Positions 49,630 to 56,775 of a DNA stretch of 56,775 nucleotides are shown piece after piece. Source of the DNA: CAYWOS01 sp964459985 (lineage in GTDB: Bacteria > Bacillota > Clostridia > Christensenellales > Aristaeellaceae); the NCBI GenBank assembly GCA_964459985.1, contig CAYWOS010000013.1, positions 1-56,775 on the forward strand, in the 5' to 3' direction. A program made the position numbers and the translations under genes. The notes under the pieces are model-generated. The model did not search any database. It had not been told where the DNA came from and was given only the letters and a program-made list of their open reading frames with translations. How positions within the stretch are numbered: position 1 is the stretch's first letter; each line of letters starts with the position of its first letter.

Positions 49630-51720
49630 TTATTTTGTCATGAACAACTGCCCGTAGCCGGGCGTCGGCCACGTCCGCGCGTCGGCGATCGTTTCCGCTT
49701 CGTCGACGACCGCGCGGAGCGCGCGCATGGCGGGCAGCACGGTATCGCGGATCGCTTTCGCCTGAGAGAGCGTATCACCGATCGCCAGCGCGGCGTCTGT
49801 CGCTCCCGAAAGCTGCTCGGCCGCCGCGCCCGCGCCGTTGATCAGGCGCGTCATCCGGTCGATCAAACCCGTCTCAAAGTCGCAGTCGAGCGCCGGACGA
49901 ACGGCCTTTTTCATGCCGACCGAGCGCGCGACGTCGCCCGCGTAAGCGATCATGGCGGGCAGGTACTGACGGCTGACCATTTCGAGCATGGTGTGCGCCT
50001 CGATGGTCCGAACCTTGCAGTAGTTTTCCAGCATGATGTCGTAGCGGCTGGCGATTTCCTCGGCGGAGTACACGCGCTGACGTTCGAACAGCGCGATGTT
50101 GTCGGGCAGCATCATATACGGCAGAATATCGGGCACGTTCGCCAGATTGAGCAAGCCGCGCCTTTCCGCCTCGTCGCGCCATTCCTTGGCGTAATTGTTG
50201 CCGTTGAACACGATGCGCTTGTGGCGCGTAATGGCGTCCAGAATGGTCTGCTCGACGGCGGCGCGGAAATCCTCCGCCTTTTCCAGCGCGTCGGCAAAGC
50301 GCATGAGCGTGTCGGCGACGATGCTGTTGAGCACGACGTTGACGCCCGCGATGGACATCGACGCGCCCGGGCTGCGGAACTCGAATTTGTTGCCCGTGAA
50401 GGCGAGGGGCGAGGTACGGTTGCGGTCGGTCGAATCCTTGGGGATATGCGGCAGCGTTTTGACGCCGACGTTGACCTCGCGCCGCGTATCCTTGACATAG
50501 GCGTTGTGATGCTCGAGCGCGTCGAGGATCGCCGTCAATTCGTCGCCCAGGAACATCGACACGATGGCGGGCGGCGCTTCGCTCGCGCCCAGACGGTCGT
50601 CGTTGCCCGGGACGGCGACCGATACGCGGAGCAGATCCTGATGCTCGTCCACCGCCGTGACGACCGCCATGAGGAACAGGAGGAACTGCGCGTTGTCCTC
50701 GGGCGTGTCGCCCGGCTCGAACAGGTTGACGCCGGTATCGGTGGTCAGCGACCAGTTGTTGTGCTTGCCCGAGCCGTTGACGCCCGCGAAGGGCTTTTCG
50801 CCGAGCAGGCAGGCGAAGCCGTGCTTCTGGGCGACGCGCTTCATGATCTCCATCGTCAATTGGTTGTGATCGGTGGCGATGTTGGCGCTGGAATAGATGG
50901 GCGCCAATTCGTGCTGGCAGGGCGCCGCCTCGTTATGCTCGGTTTTCGCGGTGACGCCGAGCTTCCACAATTCCTCGTCCACCTCGCGCATGAACGCCGA
51001 TACGCGCGGCTTGAGGCTGCCGAAATAGTGATCGTCCAATTCCTGCCCCTTGGCGGGGCGCGCGCCGAACAGCGTTTTGCCGCAGTTCATGAGATCGAGG
51101 CGCTTTTCAAACAGATCGTGATCGATCAGGAAATACTCCTGTTCGGGGCCGACGGTCGCCACGACGCGGCGCACCTCGTCATGCCCGAACAGTTTAAGGA
51201 TGCGCTTGGATTGGCGGCTGACCGCCTCCATCGAGCGCAGAAGCGGCGTTTTCTTGTCGAGCGCCTGCCCGCCGTAGGAGCAGAACGCCGTGGGAATACA
51301 CAGGGTGTTGTTTTTGATGAAGGCGTAGCTGGTCGGGTCCCACGCCGTGTAGCCGCGGGCCTCGAAGGTCGCGCGCAGGCCGCCCGAGGGGAAGGAGGAG
51401 GCGTCCGGCTCGCCGCGCACCAATTCCTTGCCGCCGAACTCGGTGATCGCCGTGCCGCCGTCGATGGGGGAGATGAAGCTGTCGTGCTTCTCCGCCGTCA
51501 CGCCCGTCATGGGCTGGAACCAATGCGTGTAGTGCGTCGCGCCCTTCTCGATCGCCCAGTCCTTCATGGCGTTGGCGACGACGCCGGCGACCTCGGGGTC
51601 GAGCGTGCGCCCGTCTGCGCTCGTACGGTGCAGCACGCGATAGGTTTCCTTGGGCAGGCGCTGTCGCATGACGTTGTCATTGAAGACCATTGATCCGAAA
51701 AGCTCCTGTAAGTTGTTCAC
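49630..51720 (-). CDS. glnN: Glutamine synthetase type III
   Basis: 696 residues from a GTG at 51720. AAGGAG directly abuts the ATG at 51729, which is too close, but it is nine bases from the GTG, so the GTG is preferred; the protein then starts NNLQELFGSMVFND. The length and motifs are those of GSIII: THWFQPMTG near residue 66, FCSYGGQALDKKTPL near 145, VGPEQEYFLID near 190, ATDHNQLTMEIMK near 282, FAGVNGSGKHNNWSL near 311 and NRTSPLAFTGNKFEFRSPG near 421. It makes glutamine from glutamate and ammonium. It sits between asnA and apgM in one operon. Confidence 0.94.
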   Translation of the reverse strand: MNNLQELFGSMVFNDNVMRQRLPKETYRVLHRTSADGRTLDPEVAGVVANAMKDWAIEKGATHYTHWFQPMTGVTAEKHDSFISPIDGGTAITEFGGKELVRGEPDASSFPSGGLRATFEARGYTAWDPTSYAFIKNNTLCIPTAFCSYGGQALDKKTPLLRSMEAVSRQSKRILKLFGHDEVRRVVATVGPEQEYFLIDHDLFEKRLDLMNCGKTLFGARPAKGQELDDHYFGSLKPRVSAFMREVDEELWKLGVTAKTEHNEAAPCQHELAPIYSSANIATDHNQLTMEIMKRVAQKHGFACLLGEKPFAGVNGSGKHNNWSLTTDTGVNLFEPGDTPEDNAQFLLFLMAVVTAVDEHQDLLRVSVAVPGNDDRLGASEAPPAIVSMFLGDELTAILDALEHHNAYVKDTRREVNVGVKTLPHIPKDSTDRNRTSPLAFTGNKFEFRSPGASMSIAGVNVVLNSIVADTLMRFADALEKAEDFRAAVEQTILDAITRHKRIVFNGNNYAKEWRDEAERRGLLNLANVPDILPYMMLPDNIALFERQRVYSAEEIASRYDIMLENYCKVRTIEAHTMLEMVSRQYLPAMIAYAGDVARSVGMKKAVRPALDCDFETGLIDRMTRLINGAGAAAEQLSGATDAALAIGDTLSQAKAIRDTVLPAMRALRAVVDEAETIADARTWPTPGYGQLFMTK

Positions 51721-51748
51721 AGCGCCCATCTCCTTACCCGTTATGTAT

Positions 51749-52756
51749 TTACAAAAGCACGATGCCCGCGTTTTCGCAGACAGCGCGCGTTTGTCCGTCC
51801 CAATAGGAGGACTGCACCTCGCCGATGTGCGCTTTGCCCAAAAGCAGCATGCACATACGGCTCTGCCCGATGCCGCCGCCGATGGCGCAGGGCAGTTTGC
51901 CCGCCAGCAATTCGCGGTGGAAAGGCAGCGCGCGGCGGTCGTCGCAGCCCGCGAGCGTCAACTGCCGGTCGAGCGACTCGGGCGACACGCGCACGCCCAT
52001 CGAGGATATCTCAAACGCGCAGCCGAGCACATTGTTCCAGAACATGATATCGCCGTTGAGCGCCCAATCGTCGTAGTCGGGCGCGCGCCCGTCGTGCGGC
52101 TGTCCGCTTTTGAGCGCGCCGCCGATTTGCAGGATGCCGGCCGTCCCGTGCTTTTTCAGGAAGGCGTTCTCGCGCTCCTTGGGCGACAGATCGGGATACA
52201 TGTCCTCGAGCTCCTGCGTGGTGACGAACGCGATTTCGCGCTCGAGCGACACCGGGATCTCGGGGTACTGCCATTTGAGCAGATCAAGCGTCACGCAGAT
52301 CGCCGTGACGATGCGGCGCATGGCGTCCTTGAGCGTCGCCATCGTGCGCTCCTCGGGCGCGATCGCCTTTTCCCAATCCCACTGATCGACGTAGACCGAG
52401 TGCAGGTTGTCCAGTTCCTCGTCGCGGCGGATGGCGTTCATATCGGCGTAAATACCGCGCCCGACGGGCACGCCGTACCGCTTGAGCGCGTAGCGCTTCC
52501 ATTTGGCGAGCGAGTGCACCACCTCGGCCCGCTCGCCCGTTTCCAGCATGTCGAAGGCGACGGGGCGCTCGACGCCGTTCAAATTATCGTTCAGTCCCGA
52601 CGCGCCGTCCACGAAAAGCGGCGCCGTGACGCGCATCAGATTGAGCGCGTGGGACAAATTGCTCTGGAAGGTTTTCTTGATCAGCGCGATGGCTTCCTGC
52701 GTATCGTACAGCGACAGCACCGATTGATATCCCTTCGGAACGACGACGCGGCTCAT
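51749..52756 (-). CDS. asnA: Aspartate--ammonia ligase (AsnA)
   Basis: 335 residues, the normal length of the ammonia-dependent asparagine synthetase, a class II synthetase-like fold. The start VVVPKGYQSVLSLYDTQEAI, LFVDGASGLNDNLNGVERPV near residue 47, LHSVYVDQWDWEKAI near 117 and GGGIGQSRMCMLLLGKAHIGE near 291 are conserved. AAGGAGG lies about six bases before the ATG. First gene of the asnA-glnN operon, joining two ammonium-fixing enzymes under one consensus promoter. Confidence 0.96.
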   Translation of the reverse strand: MSRVVVPKGYQSVLSLYDTQEAIALIKKTFQSNLSHALNLMRVTAPLFVDGASGLNDNLNGVERPVAFDMLETGERAEVVHSLAKWKRYALKRYGVPVGRGIYADMNAIRRDEELDNLHSVYVDQWDWEKAIAPEERTMATLKDAMRRIVTAICVTLDLLKWQYPEIPVSLEREIAFVTTQELEDMYPDLSPKERENAFLKKHGTAGILQIGGALKSGQPHDGRAPDYDDWALNGDIMFWNNVLGCAFEISSMGVRVSPESLDRQLTLAGCDDRRALPFHRELLAGKLPCAIGGGIGQSRMCMLLLGKAHIGEVQSSYWDGQTRAVCENAGIVLL

Positions 52757-52813
52757 CCGGCTCCCTCCTTACGACGAAGGACGCCGGATAACACGGCGTC
52801 CGTATGACAAGTT

Positions 52814-52842
52814 ATTATAGGAAACGGGAAGGGAGTTGTCAA
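52814..52842 (-). promoter_or_regulatory. Promoter of asnA-glnN-apgM
   Basis: Read leftward: TTGACA (52837-52842), 17-base spacer, TATAAT (52814-52819), full consensus. Confidence 0.87.
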
Positions 52843-52997
52843 GCGCGAGCGCTGTATTTACGGTGTTCTGCGTGTATTTGCGGCGTATTTGCCGGTGAAT
52901 GGGTTCCGCGCGGCTTGCGGCGGGGCGCGCGGAGCGTCGGATGGTTTCGACGACGCCGGCATATCGCATACGGCGGAGCGCAGGCGGGGTTGTCGAT

Positions 52998-53025
52998 ACG
53001 TCGGTTTTTTCCGAAAAACCGGCGT
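52998..53025 (-). terminator. Hairpin downstream of uvrB
   Basis: A 12-base stem (ACGTCGGTTTTT with AAAAACCGGCGT, one wobble) and a four-base loop, ten bases after the uvrB stop. The T-run is inside the stem rather than after it. The rest of the 52843-53034 gap shows no gene. Confidence 0.6.
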
Positions 53026-53034
53026 GTCTTGCGC

Positions 53035-55038
53035 TTACGTCCTCTTGCGGCGCTTGCGGCGCTGGGGCTGCGGTTTTTGCACGGGCGCGTCGCCGCGCAG
53101 CGAAAAGAGCTGGTCGCGCAGCTTGGCCGCCTTTTCGAAATCGAGCGAGGCGGCGGCGGACACCATCTGATCCTCGAGCATCCTGATCAGTTCGGCTTTC
53201 TCGCCGTCGTCCATTTCGGCGGGCAGGTCGCTCGTCGCCTTGTCGGTGATCTCCAGCAGCGCGCGCACGGTCGAGCGCACGGATTCGGGCGTGATGTGAT
53301 GGACTTCGTTGTACGCCTCCTGCAGCGCGCGGCGGCGGTTTGTCTCGTTGATGGCGCGCATCATCGACTCGGTGGGCGTGTCGGCGTACATAATAACGCG
53401 GCCGTCCACGTTGCGCGCCGCGCGCCCGATGGTCTGCACCAGGCTGGTTTCCGAGCGCAGGAAGCCCTCCTTGTCGGCGTCGAGGATAGCGACCAGCGCG
53501 ACCTCGGGCAAATCGAGCCCTTCGCGCAGCAGATTGATGCCCACCAGCACGTCGTATTCGCCCATGCGCAGTTCGCGGATGAGCTTGGTGCGCTCCATCG
53601 TCTGGATATCGCTGTGCAGGTAGCGCACGCGGATGTCGAGATCATCCAGATAATCGGTCAGCCGCTCCGCCATGCGCTTGGTGAGCGTCGTGACCAGCAC
53701 GCGCTCGCCCTTTTCGACGACCCTGTGGATTTCGCCCACCAGATCGTCCACCTGTCCCGTCGCCTTGCGCACGATGACCTTGGGATCGAGCAGCCCCGTC
53801 GGGCGGATGATCTGCTCGACGATCTGATCGGACAGGCTGCGTTCGTATTCAGCGGGCGTGGCGGAGACGTAGATCGCCTGCGTGAAGCGCCGGACGAATT
53901 CGTCAAAGCGGAGTGGGCGGTTGTCAAACGCGCTGGGCAGGCGGAAGCCGTACTCCACCAGCGATTCCTTGCGCGCGCGGTCGCCGGCGTACATGGCGCG
54001 GATCTGCGGCACGGTGACGTGGCTTTCGTCGATCATCAGCAGGAAGCCCTTGGGGAAGTAGTCAAGCAGGCAGAACGGCGCGTCGCCCGGCTTGCGCCCG
54101 TCGAAATATCGGGAGTAATTCTCGATGCCGTTGCAGAAACCGATTTCGCGGAGCATTTCGATGTCGTAGCGCGTGCGCTGGCGGATGCGCTCGGCCTCGA
54201 GCAGTTTTCCGTCCTTTTCGAATACCTCGACGCGCGACGCCAGATCCCGTTCGATCTGCGCGATGCCCTCCTCGCGCCCCTCGGGCGAGGAGACGTAGTG
54301 CGAGGCGGGATAAACGGCGGCGTGCTGCGTCGTGCGCAGCGCCTTGCCCGTGGCGAGCGAAAATTCGCTGATGCGTTCGATCTCGTCGCCGAAAAACTCG
54401 ACGCGGATGCCGATTTCGTTTTGATCGGCGGGAATGATCTCCACCGTGTCGCCGCGCGCGCGGAAAAGCCCGCGCTCCAGATCAATATCGTTGCGCTCGA
54501 ACTGGATGTCCACCAGTCGGCGCATCAGCTCCTCGCGCTCCATTTTCATGCCCGGGCGGAGTGAGATCATCTGCCCCTCGTACTCGCTCGGATCGCCCAT
54601 CGAATAGATGCAGCTCACCGAGGCGACGATGATCACGTCGCTGCGCTCCTGAAGCGCCGCCGTGGCGCTGTGACGCATCCGGTCGATCTCTTCGTTGACC
54701 GAGGCGTCCTTTTCGATGTAGGTGTCGCTCGAGGCGATGTACGCCTCGGGCTGGTAATAATCATAGTAGGAAACGAAATACTCGACCGCGCTGTCGGGGA
54801 AAAAGCTCTTGAACTCGCTGCAAAGCTGCGCGGCGAGCGTTTTGTTGTGCGCGATGACGAGGGTGGGGCGCTGCACGCGTTCAATGACCGACGCCATGGT
54901 GAACGTTTTGCCCGAGCCCGTGACCCCCATGAGCACCTGTCCCGCCATGCCGCTTTCGACGCCTTTGGCCAGCGCGTCGATGGCGTGGGGCTGGTCGCCG
55001 CTCGCCGTGTACGGCGCTTTGAGCACAAATCTGTTCAT
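53035..55038 (-). CDS. uvrB: Excinuclease ABC subunit B
   Basis: 667 residues. UvrB verifies damage and guides UvrC. Helicase motifs: LMGVTGSGKTFTMA near residue 35, the beta-hairpin region EYFVSYYDYYQPEAYI near 87, LLMIDESHVTVPQ near 335 and the motif VI region QTIGRAARN near 536. The UVR domain at the C-terminus (MLEDQMVSAAASLDFEKAA near 622) binds UvrC. A basic tail (PQPQRRKRRKRT) ends it. The ATG at 55038 is nine bases after GAGG; ATGs at 55053 and 55128 are less well placed. It is divergent from murA. Confidence 0.96.
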   Translation of the reverse strand: MNRFVLKAPYTASGDQPHAIDALAKGVESGMAGQVLMGVTGSGKTFTMASVIERVQRPTLVIAHNKTLAAQLCSEFKSFFPDSAVEYFVSYYDYYQPEAYIASSDTYIEKDASVNEEIDRMRHSATAALQERSDVIIVASVSCIYSMGDPSEYEGQMISLRPGMKMEREELMRRLVDIQFERNDIDLERGLFRARGDTVEIIPADQNEIGIRVEFFGDEIERISEFSLATGKALRTTQHAAVYPASHYVSSPEGREEGIAQIERDLASRVEVFEKDGKLLEAERIRQRTRYDIEMLREIGFCNGIENYSRYFDGRKPGDAPFCLLDYFPKGFLLMIDESHVTVPQIRAMYAGDRARKESLVEYGFRLPSAFDNRPLRFDEFVRRFTQAIYVSATPAEYERSLSDQIVEQIIRPTGLLDPKVIVRKATGQVDDLVGEIHRVVEKGERVLVTTLTKRMAERLTDYLDDLDIRVRYLHSDIQTMERTKLIRELRMGEYDVLVGINLLREGLDLPEVALVAILDADKEGFLRSETSLVQTIGRAARNVDGRVIMYADTPTESMMRAINETNRRRALQEAYNEVHHITPESVRSTVRALLEITDKATSDLPAEMDDGEKAELIRMLEDQMVSAAASLDFEKAAKLRDQLFSLRGDAPVQKPQPQRRKRRKRT

Positions 55039-55075
55039 CGGCTGAAACCTCATACAAGAATATTTGTTCCCATTC

Positions 55076-55104
55076 AGTATACCACATGCGCGGGCGTCTG
55101 TCGA
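55076..55104 (-). promoter_or_regulatory. uvrB promoter
   Basis: Read leftward: TCGACA (55099-55104), 17-base spacer, TATACT (55076-55081). No SOS box is visible in it. Confidence 0.65.
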
Positions 55105-55144
55105 TACGGAAAATGACAATCTTTTCATTCGATCAATCGATCGT

Positions 55145-55178
55145 CTGCCAATGTTTTCCGACGAACATCATTTGGCAG
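55145..55178. repeat. Inverted repeat between uvrB and murA
   Basis: CTGCCAA (55145-55151) and TTGGCAG (55172-55178) pair perfectly, with inner TGTT/AACA pairing. It could be an operator or RNA hairpin in the 281-base divergent gap. No murA promoter could be read with confidence. Confidence 0.5.
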
Positions 55179-55319
55179 CGCATAGCGCGGCGCTCGGCGC
55201 GCGGCGGCGTTATGCTGCGAAACATTCGCAGGCGCGCCGTTTGCGGCGCTTCCGCCGTCGAAATATGCGCGGCGCGGCGGACAAAATGATCGCGGTGAGT
55301 GAAAATCGGAGGTGAGGGC

Positions 55320-56585
55320 ATGTCAGATTATTCCATTGCGCAAACGCAGCGCTTAAGCGGGGAAACGACGGTCGGGACGTCCAAGAACGCCGTGCTGCCC
55401 ATTCTGGCGGCGGCGCTGCTGACGAACGAGGAGGTCTTTATCGAGCGCATACCCGATTTGACGGACGTGAAAAATATGATCGGCATTCTTGCGCGGTGCG
55501 GCGCCGAAACGACCGTTGAGCGCGGCGGCGTCGTGATCCGCGCCCGGGACGTCGAAAGCCCGAAGGATGAAACGATGGCGCGCGCGATGCGGGCGTCGAT
55601 CCTCGTGCTCGCGCCGCTCGTGGCGCGCGCCGGGCGCGCCGATATGACGATGCCGGGCGGCTGCGCCATCGGTCAGCGTCCCATCGATCTGCATCTCAAG
55701 GGGATGCAGAAGCTGGGCGCGCACGTCGAGAGCGAGGGCGGGCACATCACCGTCACGGGTCAGCTTCGCGGCGCGACGGTGTATCTGGATTTTCCAAGCG
55801 TCGGCGCGACCGAAAACCTGATGATGGCGGCGACGCTGGCGCGCGGCGTCACGCGCATTGAAAATGCCGCTAAGGAGCCGGAAATCGTCGATCTGGCGAA
55901 ATTCCTGACAATCATGGGCGCGCGCATCGCCGGCGCGGGCACGGCGAACATCATGATCGAGGGCGTCGAGGCGCTCCACGGCGCGAGCTATCTGCCCATT
56001 CCCGATCGGATCGAGGCGGGCACGCTCGCCTGCGCCGCCGCGGTGACCGAGGGCAGCGTGTTCATTGAAAACGCGCGCCCCGAGCATATGCGCGCCATGC
56101 TGTTCAAATTGTCCGAAACGGGCGTATTGTGGCAGGAGGACGAGCGCGGCATTCGCCTGCGCGGGCGCGCCCGGCATCCCATCGAGGTGCGCACGTTATC
56201 TTACCCCGGCTTTCCCACCGACATGCAGGCGCCTATGACCGTGGTGGCGACGCAGGCGCACGGCTTGTCCATCTTTCTGGAAACGATCTTTGAAAACCGT
56301 TTTATGCATCTGATCGAGCTCAAGCGGCTGGGCGCGCAGATCCGCGTGGAAGGCCAGCTCGCCATGATCCACGGCGGCCGGCAGCTGACCGGCGCGACGG
56401 TGCGCGCGACCGATCTGCGCTCGGCGGCGGCGCTGATGCTCGCCGGGCTGGTGGCGCAGGGCGAAACGACGCTGATCGACGACGCCGGGCACCTGCTGCG
56501 CGGTTACGAATCGCTTGATCGCAAGCTCAACGCGCTGGGCGCGGACATTCGTCTGATCAGCGAAAAAGAAATGGCGGTAATGTAG
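55320..56585 (+). CDS. murA: UDP-N-acetylglucosamine 1-carboxyvinyltransferase
   Basis: 421 residues. The first committed step of peptidoglycan synthesis, adding phosphoenolpyruvate to UDP-GlcNAc. SKNAVLPILAAALLT near residue 20 holds the conserved Lys, and MPGGCAIGQRPIDLHL near 111 the catalytic Cys (the fosfomycin target). ENLMMAATLA near 162 and the C-terminal GFPTDMQAPM near 297 (catalytic Asp) are also present. The ATG at 55320 follows GGAGG by seven bases; an ATG at 55299 has no such site. It seems monocistronic. Confidence 0.96.
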   Translation: MSDYSIAQTQRLSGETTVGTSKNAVLPILAAALLTNEEVFIERIPDLTDVKNMIGILARCGAETTVERGGVVIRARDVESPKDETMARAMRASILVLAPLVARAGRADMTMPGGCAIGQRPIDLHLKGMQKLGAHVESEGGHITVTGQLRGATVYLDFPSVGATENLMMAATLARGVTRIENAAKEPEIVDLAKFLTIMGARIAGAGTANIMIEGVEALHGASYLPIPDRIEAGTLACAAAVTEGSVFIENARPEHMRAMLFKLSETGVLWQEDERGIRLRGRARHPIEVRTLSYPGFPTDMQAPMTVVATQAHGLSIFLETIFENRFMHLIELKRLGAQIRVEGQLAMIHGGRQLTGATVRATDLRSAAALMLAGLVAQGETTLIDDAGHLLRGYESLDRKLNALGADIRLISEKEMAVM

Positions 56586-56590
56586 GATCA

Positions 56591-56602
56591 CAATACGTAT
56601 TG
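56591..56602. repeat. 12-base perfect palindrome after murA
   Basis: CAATACGTATTG lies six bases after the murA stop. It could mark the boundary of an inserted element or be incidental. The rest of 56603-56713 shows nothing convincing. Confidence 0.4.
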
Positions 56603-56713
56603 GACAGGGGAGGGAAAAGAAGCGCAGGCGGACGCGGAATCGGTGATGATTGAGTAGTTGAAACGACGCTGACCGAAAGGACTTTCTCCAGTAGGAACCG
56701 CATCACGCAAAAC

Positions 56714-56775
56714 ATGCGGTATCTGCAATCTCTGATGAAGTACGCGGAGAAATACGGGGCGAAAGCAGTCGGCCG
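56714..56775 (+). CDS. Start of a transposase/integrase-like gene, cut by the window end
   Basis: An open frame continues from a stop at 56651 to the window edge. From the ATG at 56714 it reads RYLQSLMKYAEKYGAKAVGR, which resembles the N-terminal helix-turn-helix of integrase-core transposases common in Clostridia. Only 20 residues are visible, the ribosome site (AGTAGGAA) is poor, and an upstream non-ATG start is possible. The call is therefore tentative. If right, an insertion sequence lies just beyond murA. Confidence 0.4.
   Translation, partial: MRYLQSLMKYAEKYGAKAVG

Noticed and set aside
55039..55319. An SOS box or murA promoter in the uvrB-murA gap
   Set aside because: No GAAC-N4-GTTC pattern and no -10/-35 pair of acceptable spacing was found on the plus strand.

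Overview
The window is bacterial and almost wholly coding. Most of it is G+C-rich with heavy GCC/GCG/CGC codon use, yet the gene content is that of an anaerobic Firmicute (Clostridia-like). It carries the block yicC-remA-gmk-rpoZ-coaBC-priA-def-fmt-rsmB-rlmN-prpC-prkC-rsgA-rpe, a T-box leader on proS, type III glutamine synthetase, a DUF1292 protein, a Firmicutes-type SOS box, a perfect cre-like site, and pyruvate:ferredoxin oxidoreductase with an NfnAB-like transhydrogenase. A strictly anaerobic, ferredoxin-based fermenter is the best guess. No rRNA or tRNA gene was seen, so a finer placement is not supported. Many promoters read as near-consensus -35/-10 pairs with 17-base spacers.

Layout. 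1-2.9 kb: a clearly A+T-richer accessory island. It has a leftward operon (WYL regulator, unknown 127-aa protein, uracil-DNA-glycosylase-fold-like protein) behind a promoter nested in an inverted repeat, and a rightward gene that looks broken by two single-base deletions. 2.9-5.3 kb: recF and two HAD phosphatases. 5.4-7.75 kb: nfnA-nfnB behind a promoter whose spacer is a perfect 18-base palindrome. 8-10.4 kb: nadK, convergent with a secreted C39-like protein and yebC. 10.6-14.25 kb: nifJ. 14.3-16 kb: ECF sigma factor and its membrane partner, with a cre-like site, a hairpin and a 33-base direct repeat upstream. 16-20.2 kb: a DNA-binding-domain-only regulator, pgsA, T-box and proS, and a membrane-anchored metallophosphoesterase homologue that has lost metal ligands. 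20.2-34.8 kb: one long rightward housekeeping operon (yicC to rsmA) with mostly overlapping genes; rsmB has a long repetitive N-terminal extension. 34.8-36.9 kb: a small Cys-rich protein gene and an acyl-CoA synthetase. 37-42.9 kb (leftward): ruvC-ruvA-ruvB-queA-PfkB kinase-ABC exporter, led by an SOS box. 43-46 kb (leftward): a PdaC-like polysaccharide deacetylase and a secreted GH5 glycosidase. 46.1-48.3 kb (leftward): DUF1292 protein and uvrC. 48.4-52.8 kb (leftward): asnA-glnN-apgM. 53-55 kb: uvrB (leftward). 55.3-56.6 kb: murA, then the first codons of what looks like a transposase cut by the window end.

How it fits together: nifJ and nfnAB link pyruvate oxidation to reduced ferredoxin and NADPH, and nadK supplies NADP. 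asnA and glnN assimilate ammonium. recF, ruvABC, uvrB, uvrC and priA make the window rich in DNA repair. The yicC operon joins nucleotide, coenzyme A, translation-initiation and ribosome-maturation functions to the PASTA kinase/phosphatase pair that senses the cell wall. No complete undescribed multi-gene system can be proved. The most unusual items are the WYL-controlled left island, the degenerate metallophosphoesterase, the RsmB repeat extension and the palindromic nfn promoter. No stretch longer than 300 bases lacks a gene or gene remnant.
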